This document shows, one piece after another, positions 55,911-64,000 of a DNA stretch of 64,000 nt. Numbering within the stretch: the stretch's first letter is position 1; the number at the start of each line of letters is the position of its first letter. The notes below the pieces were generated by a model, which did no database searches, was not told where the DNA came from, and saw only the letters and a program-made list of their open reading frames with translations. Location: contig JASANC010001876.1 of NCBI GenBank assembly GCA_030248135.1, positions 29,615-93,614 on the forward strand. The letters run 5' to 3'. The position numbers and the translations under genes were made by a program. The DNA is from Theristus sp. LFF4_11 (taxonomy: Eukaryota; Nematoda; Chromadorea; Monhysterida; Xyalidae).

Positions 55911-58900
55911 CTACAATCTGGTGACTTCTTCGGGCTGCTTTCGACGTTCGTAAAACAAAATGTACGCGTTGCCGCGGTCGATTTCTTGTTCGGTCACCGT
56001 CTACAATGAAAAAAAAAATAAAAATTAAATTGAGATACAAACGACAACCCAAACCAGAGCACAACCACGGCTGCAAGTCTCACTTTGCATCTGCTGTCAT
56101 TGTACAGGTACCATCGGTGACTGTGCTGATTGCGAGCGTACGCCACATAATGGCCGACCGACATCGCTCCGTACTGGTTCTGAACAAACACATCAAAAAT
56201 GGGAACAGTGGAAAAACCGATATGTGGACCACCACGTAGACTTGAACTTGACCTAAATTTAGGATCGTGGACAGACTAACAAACAGACATTTAGAATTTT
56301 AAAATATAGACTCGAATTCAGAGATCAAAACACGCACCGCAATCGCATAGCAGTCGTACAGCTGTGATTGTGAGCCAGTGTCATTGTCTGCATCGTGAAG
56401 CTGCGAGGCTGAGGAGAGCACATAGGCTGACGGATCAAGGCCATTCAGTGGGAAATCGATGAACTTCGTTGACTTCACCCAACGACCGTTTGCGTACACG
56501 AAACGTTTCAAATGAAGAATCTGAAGAAAAACAAAGCAAACAAATGAGCACATCGTTTCATGACTGCAGAAACCCGCGTTTTCAATTTTCAACAGTAAGT
56601 GGAAATGACTCAATGTGAGTCCGTACTGTGGCCTAATGTGGGCGTACTGAAATACGATCTCTGCCCTGCCTAACTGAAAGCTATGCACGTTGTTGTGACA
56701 GGAAAAGTTAGACGTCGAGTTTGACACCGGCAGTACAGCTCTGAAACCGACCAAATACTGCGGCAGTCGCCAGATGTTCACTTTCAGGCTGGCTGGCTGC
56801 TTCGCGCGGCACTGCTTGCAGTAGACGGCCTCAGCGGCGTCCAAGTGCTCGAGGCGCGTGAACTGCTGCAGACACGAGTCGAGCGACGTCGGCTCGTTGT
56901 GGGCGCTGGTGCACGCGTGCACGCTCTCGTCATCGATGCAGCCCTGCAAACGCGCTCACTGTCAACCAAAACACGCAGTTGCTCGTTACAGCAAATTCTG
57001 CTGCTGATTGTTGTCGGTGGAAACTCATTTTATTCTCTTCTTAACCAAAAAAGAGACCAAAATATAAAGAACTTCACTGCGCATGCAGAAAACGCGAATT
57101 TGCGAACCAACCATCAAGGCAGAATGCTGAAAGCGCAGATGCAACGCGGTGGCGTCCCAGTCGATCGCCAGGTGGATGTTGTCGGTGGCGGCGTTGTTGC
57201 CTGAATCAAGACGAAGCGGCGAATCGTTCAATGGAATGGTGCAGCCGCGACACAGCCGATGCCAGGCGCACTTGCCGCAGCGTTCGTGCGTCTCGTCGAC
57301 GACGCTCAGCACGAACGGATAGCGGTAGGCGTCCTCGCTGGAAAAACAAGCAAACAAGATTTGCAGCTGGAACAAGCCTGTCCCGCGTTTGCTCCTTCAG
57401 CACTGTCAGCAGTGTTCACTGCACTGGATTACTCATACGACATCAGCATCGTGCAATTAGTCAACTGTATTTTGGCACAATAATTTATTGGGAAATTCAT
57501 CGTGCATACCAGTCGTGTTTCTTAATGATCCGACTCCGGCAATAATAGCCAAATACAATCGAAGTCGGTGTCGAATTCTAAATTATAGGCAAAGGCAACC
57601 TGCTGATTGGTTAGTGATCACGTGATACTGGACAGACTCCACCTCCACAGTACTGCCTGCACAAAAAGCATGCATCACGTGACACCAACCAATCACCAGA
57701 CTGCCTATAATTTCGAGTTCGACTGTAGTAACGCACGGCTCGAGCGCCCGATTCGGCACGGACGCCGTCGTGCGCGACTTGGACACGGGCGGATCGACGA
57801 AACGCTCGACGAGTCGCCATACTCGCTCGTACAGGCTGGCACCAGTGAGCGGGTCGTCTGCGGCGGACGAAAGCGCCACCACGAGCGGGCAGCCGAACAC
57901 GACCGGCCGTCGATACGTGTACGCGAGGTAGTACGCTTGGTTGTAGTCCTGTGGGAAACACAAACATACGGTGGGTTTGTTGAAACCGGGCACTTTTTAC
58001 ACAGAATAGAGAAGACACAAAAAAACGAAGGAACGGGATCGGGAGTTGTAAGAACATATGGTTAGCCACAATGCTGTGTTTCATTTCAGCCAAACCGGAT
58101 AGTTCTTCTCTTACAGCAATTTAAAGTTTCGCATGCCCTGTATTCTTCGAAAAAGTAACAGGTTTAAACAAACATATTTTGGAAACTGTTGGAAAATGTC
58201 CGATCACCGATGGTGTTACTGCCCCCCCTGTCCCCAGCAAACCAGGTTGAGTTTTTTGAAATTTGTATTCCGGAAAACCCCAAACCGCACCATGCGCCTG
58301 TGCACCGCGACTGCATATTGACCGACCACCGTGGCTGCGTTCACTGTGCTCATCTCACTCAGTTCCGCAGTGGCACTTTTCGCAGCGTCCCACTCATTGC
58401 CAACGGTCGATCCAATGTAGCCGTTCGGAATGTTTCCATTGGGCGATTTCTTCGCGGCCACCAGCGAATCGCCGCCGGCGTCGCAGTGAGACGCTCGCGG
58501 CGCCGGCGGCAGCTCGTACGCGAACCAGATCGTGTCACGTGACAGACACTTGACGTATTCGCAATGCGGCGGTTGGCGCTGCAGAGGCAGTTGATGACAA
58601 TGAAATCATCATTGTCTACTGGCTGACCTGTTCAGCGGACAAGAAAAAAGCGCAAACAGCCCAGCGCGTTCACTCACGACATACAGCCCCAGTTTATTCA
58701 GCTCGTACAGCATCAGCAGCGCGCTCGGCACACCGGACAACGCGGCGATGGCTGGCAGCAGGTCGCGCACGCGCAGCTCACCCGACAGCCGGAGGCCGTA
58801 GCGTGCCGGCGTGCTCCCGTCGAGTTTCGCCACTGAAAGATCGCGCTGTGTTGGGGTTTGCTGGCCAAGCCATGGGCACCGATTCATAATGAAATGCGAA

Positions 58901-61900
58901 TAATCAACGTGTTTCGGTTTTATGGCCAGTTCATTGTCATAAATGAATGTAACACAGTCGCACCGTTGATGTAGAGCAGCACGCGATCATCGACGGGCAA
59001 CGGCAGCGAGAGGCAGACGAACGGATCGAAACGGGCACTAGAAGACTGACACGCGTTGCACACGACCTCCGACTTCAGTTGGCCCGTGAACAAGTCGACG
59101 ATGACGCTGTCGTTGCAGCGCGCGTAATGACTCCACGACTGTGCAGTGAAAGCAAAGCTCGTGTGCACAAAAGCGACATCGACTCACTGGTATACGTATA
59201 GCGAGTCAACAATACAACCAGTCAATCAAAAAAACCACAAGCGCATGGTGCTAACTTCATCCGCGACGACCTCGTCGTGGCGTCCGTCACTGTCCTGCAA
59301 CGTCTCGCGTGAATGCCTCGCCGACGGCAGCGCACGATTCAAGTCCTCGTGCAAACTGTCGAGCAACAACGCCAGGAACTCCTGACAGTCGTGCTGCGCA
59401 GAGTCACGGAACTGCTCGTGGTGGCGTGTCACGATTGACTGAAGTGGTTGCATTGTAGTGATTGGCAACAATCGAGCGGAAGGGTGGAGCTGGCGGTTCG
59501 AGGAAAAGGGGGGGGCGATATTAGCAAATTTTTCAGATGGATAGATAACTGCAAAAATTTGGAGTGGCGTTGGTGCGTTTTAGATAGGCATTAGCAGTTA
59601 GCTGAGCCAAAAAAAAACTTTCACATGGACATAGAACGAAATTTTTTGGGCACCCCCTAGAACTACGGGTCAAATAGAAGAGAATGTGCGGTAAAATGTG
59701 ATACATGGTTAGTAAGTGAAACTGACTCGTAATTTTAACGGCGCGATCACTTTCAAATCGCCTTTCCAGAGATCAGAGACGAGCCGCGCATATTCTTGTG
59801 CCATTTCCCCTTTGCAGCCGAGCGGACTCCGTCTGAAGCAGTGAGCACCAAAATGTCGACACGAAAACGCTTTGTTTTCCAAAGTCCAAAACTTCCATTG
59901 GGTAATCCACTAAGTTGTGATGGTTCTCTGCATTTCGGCCAATGAAACACAACCTGTTCAGATATTTCGCGAATTCGCCTTGCAAAAAGTACTCGGTCAG
60001 TTTCGGGGTGTTGCTGATGCACTGAATGGCAGTGTTCATGAAGCACGTGTTGCCGAGGTTGTTCAACCCAGTCACGCCTTTTTCGGAAGTCTGTTCAAGA
60101 AAACACAAGTTGGCACACAACGGAGCAACATGAAATCTGAAACACCGATGCGAGTGACTGTGCAAGCGCACCTGTAATCTCAGGTCCAGCTTATACTGCC
60201 CGCGGGCGTCTTTCAACTGCAGCACCTCTTCAGGCCACGTCAAATCGGCATTTCGAATTTCCAGCAGAATCTGCAAACGTAAAATGGTGCCGTTTAAACA
60301 TGATCAACATTTGTAACAAACAACGCAGATCCACCAAGACATCACCTGTGATCCACTGTGCACGCCCAACTCTGCCATCGTGAGCGTGTTGTCCTCAAGT
60401 AACAACATGTCTGCGCCGGTGGCAGCCTGCTGCTTGCTGGAATCCGTTTCTTTCGTCAGCTTCTTCACATCGGTTGACTCCGACGTTATCTGAGAAAACC
60501 GCCGGTTCTTTCTGTGATTTCTCTTTCAGCGTTCGACAAAAAACCAAATCAAACAAACAAACAAAATGCCATCATACGAGCAGCCAGAGGCGTGTCGCTT
60601 CCGGATCGTAGCGGCATTTCTGACAGAGAAACGAGAACAATTGCTCAGCGGTGGCCGTCCGTGAGAAGGTGCACGTGAACTGAGCGGCACGGCGGTACTG
60701 CGGGGAACCACCGAGCAGAGTCTCCTTGACCCAGCCTGCAGACGAGTGAGACAGTTGTGAAAATGAGAGCAATGTATGTTTACACCTTGCGTTTAAACAC
60801 GTCTGGCACACCACGTTTTCGTGGAATACAGAGCATGCGACATTTCGAATTACAGTTAAGAAGAACGGTTTGTGTATCGGGCTAGGATAAAATTAGAAAA
60901 AACCATTTGTGGGTAAATATGCGGACTGTAACCACAATCCCGCACTGTTTTTCTTTACGCAAACTCTGTAACATACGAAAAAGTGCCAAGTTTACACAAG
61001 CAAACTGCATTTATACAACAGTGCACAAGACAAGCTGCGACAATGTCAAGCAGTCGTGTCTAACCAACGGTCTGCGTGGCAGCACTGCTGAACGAGTAGG
61101 GGTGGTGCACGTCTGGCTTGGAGGCCAGTTGATGACGTAGAATGCACAGCGTCACGGGGTACAGCTCCAGCGAACGGCTCTTGCTTGACACGTCTGTCAC
61201 AACCTGGAAACATTCGAATTCAATACGCAACTCACAAAAAAAAACGGAATTCTCGAAATTCTGAACACTGAAACTGACGTGTCGCTGCAGCACCGGTCCC
61301 GCGTGACCGTACCACCGACACAGAGTCTGCCAGACTGCCGTGGTAACCAGTTTGAAATGCACGTCCATTTGAACGTTCGCGGCGAGAAACCCGCCCTCGG
61401 CCGTTTCGGATGGCAGCTGAAAACGGTTTTTTGAACTTTTTTCCGTACAATGAGTGTCAACAAGGACAAAAAGTCGGGGCTTCATTTCAACATTTGAACA
61501 TCACAGATCGAGGATTGAGCGAACCTTCTGCCAGAGCTCAGTGGGCTCTTTGACGCACAAGGTGTTCGTGTTGATCTGGGGCACTTCGTTGCGAGCACAC
61601 GCCTCGACGTAGATGTGCCACCACGCGGTCGGCAACAGTGTCCAGCTCGTCTGCTCCTCCAACCGCATTCGACCGCATGCGCATCTGAGCAAACGAGAAA
61701 CAGCCACAACTGAAAGTGAACTTGCAACTGAATTGAGCGATATAACAGAAACAACCGCTGTTAGCGTTAGCGAAGTGTCGTTTCTTGTCTACTACAGCAG
61801 ACTCACTTTAGCATCGATTTTTCTGTCTCAAGGTCCACGGGCCGCAAACCGAAGCACAAGTGACCAATCTGAGGACAAAAAATTCGCGTGTCAGTCCGCA

Positions 61901-63591
61901 TTAAAAAACTGTGTAAATTGAGACGCACGTGGAAAACGATTTCCTACCTCAGAGACAATGTCAAGCAGCACATCCACTGCGCCACTTTCGGTCGCCCAAG
62001 TGAGAAAAGCAGGCATGGAAATCTGAAAAATCGTGAGCAAACGTGACAACAAAAGCAAACAAACCCAAAAAACGAGACGAGAGCATGAAACAACAATCAG
62101 AGCCAAACGCACATGTTTTTCAGGAATGTCAATTGTGAGCGCCGTGTGCACGTAGCCAGCATCAAGCATCTGATTGCAAACGCGCTCAAGGTCCATCACC
62201 GATATCGAACCGGTGCTCTCGGCATCGAACATTTTGAAAACGACTGAAACAAAAAATGGGTAAGATTACGATGTTGATTTCCCTGTTTCGCTACCAGAAA
62301 AATTTTATTTTTATTAATAAACATACATTTCAGACGCTCCACCCGCGGCCCGCGACACGACGCTGAAAGACCGCAGACCAATTCTTTGAAATCGATTTTT
62401 CCATCGCGATTTTCGTCGAAGGCGTTAAAAAAGCCTAAAAATGTTGAACCAGACATATTAATCAACATGGCATTTGTCCAATTGGAATCTGAGGCTAAAT
62501 GAGCTTTGCACAATAAACTATGTCAACAGGAAAAAGGTCAATTGACGCCGGAAGCTGATTACCGTCAACAAGCATTGGAAATATGGGCGGCGACACGAGA
62601 CTGCTGAACTTTTCGAACGTTATTTTGCAAGTTTTAGAGTCACACAAACTGTTCCACGCCTTTTCGATGTCGCCTACTTCTTGTTCGTTTACTGAAAAAA
62701 AACAATGAAATTAGTTGACTTGTCAACAGTCAGTTAAATAACAATATAACTTGATTTGATGGTCGCTGGGAAAAACAAGTGCGTCACTCACAGTGCGTCA
62801 CTCCAGCGAGAATTTCATAAAAATTCAGTGCCGTCGGTTGATCGGTTTCAGTGAGCTTTGGTGGGCTGTCGATCCAATCGGATGGAATCACATCAGTGTA
62901 GCAGACGTCCGCTGATGCAAACCACGCTGTGGAAACGTACAAATTTCGAAACATGCTAACGGTATTAACAAATTGAGATGGAGAATTAAGACCACATTAA
63001 CAATAATAATATTTACAATTACAACATGGAGAATTCTGTTCTGATTTCATAACATGAGAACAGGACTGGACCAAAATTGAAAAACGTTATGTACCATTGC
63101 GCGTGTCTTGATCGGCGGCTGTCAACACAGCCAGACCCGTCTGCAACTGATCGAATGAAATTGTAGGCGCTTGTTGAGCAATCACATCGAATAAGGCCTG
63201 GAGAAAACGCGTGTTTCAGGGCTGGTGAACGACAAACAGTGTCATAAAAAGAGTTGCTGCAGCTAGCACCTGTCTTATTCTTTTATTTCTGTTTAAGTTT
63301 GCAATGATTTACCGTTGCAGCGTTTAGCGGGATGCTTTCATCAAACAGCTGTCGATAAAATGCTCTAAAATCCATCGAGTCGCGGCCGTACGCATGCCAC
63401 GCATCACGCAGACGTTGACGCTCGTTTTCTGTCACTGTCACAACAAAGTATGACCATGTAAAGCTTTTTATGCACCACAAAGGACAAAGGAGAGGAGATC
63501 ACACCACTTTTAAAAATCAATGTTCCAAAAACTCACACAAAGTTGCCGCTCTTTCAACTTCCGACGGCAGCTTACTCTCGGAAGTCCCCAT
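55911..63591 (-). CDS. USP32: USP32, EF-hand ubiquitin carboxyl-terminal hydrolase
   Basis: 27 exons in transcript order: 63537-63591, 63313-63434, 63095-63197, 62792-62926, 62563-62691, 62327-62434, 62113-62243, 61948-62022, 61807-61868, 61525-61684, 61279-61416, 61065-61203, 60578-60735, 60346-60489, 60172-60270, 59954-60090, 59727-59832, 59256-59438, 58964-59138, 58678-58832, 58291-58578, 57737-57948, 57112-57337, 56752-56943, 56338-56520, 56084-56179, 55911-56000; 1266 aa (human 1604). It removes ubiquitin from substrates at endosomal and Golgi membranes. The N-terminus MGTSES keeps Gly2, as in human MGAKES. Canonical EF-hand loop [12 protein letters not shown] (188-199) and a weaker one at 224-235; a DUSP-like region with WW at about 325; catalytic Cys602 in [10 protein letters not shown], His1215 in GHYVAYA, Asp1233 in YNDS; CxxC zinc ligands in [16 protein letters not shown] and YCKQC. 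Human USP32 ends in a CAAX-like CVLQ; this one ends EEVTRL. The long Ser-rich insert between the zinc region and the His box is reduced to about 25 residues. Confidence 0.95.
57570..57723. mobile_element. CCAAT/CACGTG MITE in a USP32 intron
   Basis: 154 bp with 22-bp inverted ends, left GTCGAATTCTAAATTATAGG and its near-complement at right. Inside are CTGATTGGTTAGTGATCACG, a central ACTCCACCTCCACA, and CATCACGTGACACCAACCAA. The interior matches the element at 13376-13500. It ends 13 bp from the next USP32 exon. Confidence 0.8.
57974..58174. mobile_element. GAATACAGAG-type MITE in a USP32 intron
   Basis: Left end GTTGAAACCGGGCACTTTTT then CAGAATAGAG; right end CCCTGTATTCTTCG then AAAGTAACAGGTTTAAAC. 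Confidence 0.65.
60789..61006. mobile_element. GAATACAGAG-type MITE in a USP32 intron
   Basis: Left end GCGTTTAAACACGTCTGGCA then GGAATACAGAGCATGCGAC; right end CTCTGTAACATACGAAAAAG then GCCAAGTTTACAC. Confidence 0.6.
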
Positions 63592-64000
63592 TAAAGAAAG
63601 ACAGCTTCAGCTGAAACGCTTTGTGTCGTGCTTTTTTGAACAACTCTCACTGTCGCAGTAGCAGCAAGCAATTCAATTTTGGTGAGGAGACGAAGACGAA
63701 TTGTTATTGTTTTGAAATTCTAGCTGTTTCTTTCATTTCGTCAGCGGCAGAACGCAAATTTGAATTTTTGAACCTGAAACTGAAAATCAAAATCACACTT
63801 TTCTGCCGATTTCTGCCAAATTTTACCCGGGGAAAACCGTTTTTTTGGCTTTTTTACCCATTTTTTGGGCAAAATTCTTTTTTTTCATTAATTTAATTTA
63901 ATTTTAATCCCGATCAACATTTTTAAAGGTTAAAAAAATTCGATTTCGTCGAACTCTACAAAAAATTAACCCGTACAAAAAATAAAAAAATTGTAGGTGC
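63592..64000. other. USP32 5' flank at the window edge
   Basis: Very AT-rich, with T-runs around TTACCCGGGGAAAACCG and TTTTACCCATTTTTTGGGC. It should contain the USP32 promoter and 5' UTR. No other gene is visible before the window ends. Confidence 0.5.

Noticed and set aside
57176..57200. Reading USP32 exon 57112-57337 as split by a stop or as a different gene
   Set aside because: The minus-strand frame is open across the whole exon and matches USP32 through [10 protein letters not shown]; apparent stops are in other frames.

Overview
This window is nuclear DNA from a metazoan, almost certainly an invertebrate. It holds eight spliced protein-coding genes with short, mostly 50-400 bp introns, three of them with the non-canonical GC-AG boundary. 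The gene set is animal: a tau/MAP2/MAP4-type microtubule-binding protein, glutamate decarboxylase, rabconnectin-3 beta (WDR7), TMEM144, a muscle-type class II myosin, ribosomal protein eL21 and USP32. TAA, TAG and TGA behave as stops and the standard code works throughout. The sequence alone does not place the phylum.

Layout. 1-4985: no recognisable gene, probably the 5' flank of the tau-like gene. 4986-12247 (+): tau-like gene, 11 exons, six tubulin-binding repeats. 13376-13500: a MITE that ends 18 bases from the stop codon of the next gene. 13519-16465 (-): glutamate decarboxylase, 11 exons, 508 aa. 16466-18651: intergenic, with a possible Tc1/mariner relic. 18652-27967 (-): WDR7, 35 exons, 1514 aa. 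28556-32046 (-): TMEM144, 10 exons, 358 aa, with a hAT-like element in intron 8. 32047-40900: repeat-dominated DNA with poly-G/poly-C runs, modular inverted repeats, TTAGGN-like tracts and a second hAT-like insertion. Within it, at 33705-35227 (-), lies an unrecognised 206-aa single-pass membrane protein. 40901-45513 (+): eL21, whose third intron holds a mariner-type element containing a hAT-type element. 46987-54769 (+): class II myosin with an unusually short rod. 55911-63591 (-): USP32, 27 exons, 1266 aa.

The exon models were built by eye from reading-frame continuity, splice sites, phase compatibility and remembered family sequence. All eight models keep one open frame from ATG to stop. 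Five of the eight (GAD, WDR7, TMEM144, eL21, USP32) cover essentially the whole family protein. Exon boundaries should be correct to the base in most cases. The least certain are the tau exon 1-2 junction, the tau exon at 8798, the WDR7 exon end at 20456, and whether the last myosin exon belongs to that gene.

The genes do not form an operon or a single pathway. Several are neuronal or muscular: tau (microtubules), GAD (GABA synthesis), WDR7 (V-ATPase and synaptic-vesicle acidification) and the myosin. This looks like ordinary neighbourhood rather than a system. The most unusual material is the G-rich modular repeat block, the short-rod myosin with a novel C-terminal exon, the three GC-AG introns, the GTTGGY/GTGCGY donor preference, and several MITE and transposon families that can be defined from this window alone.
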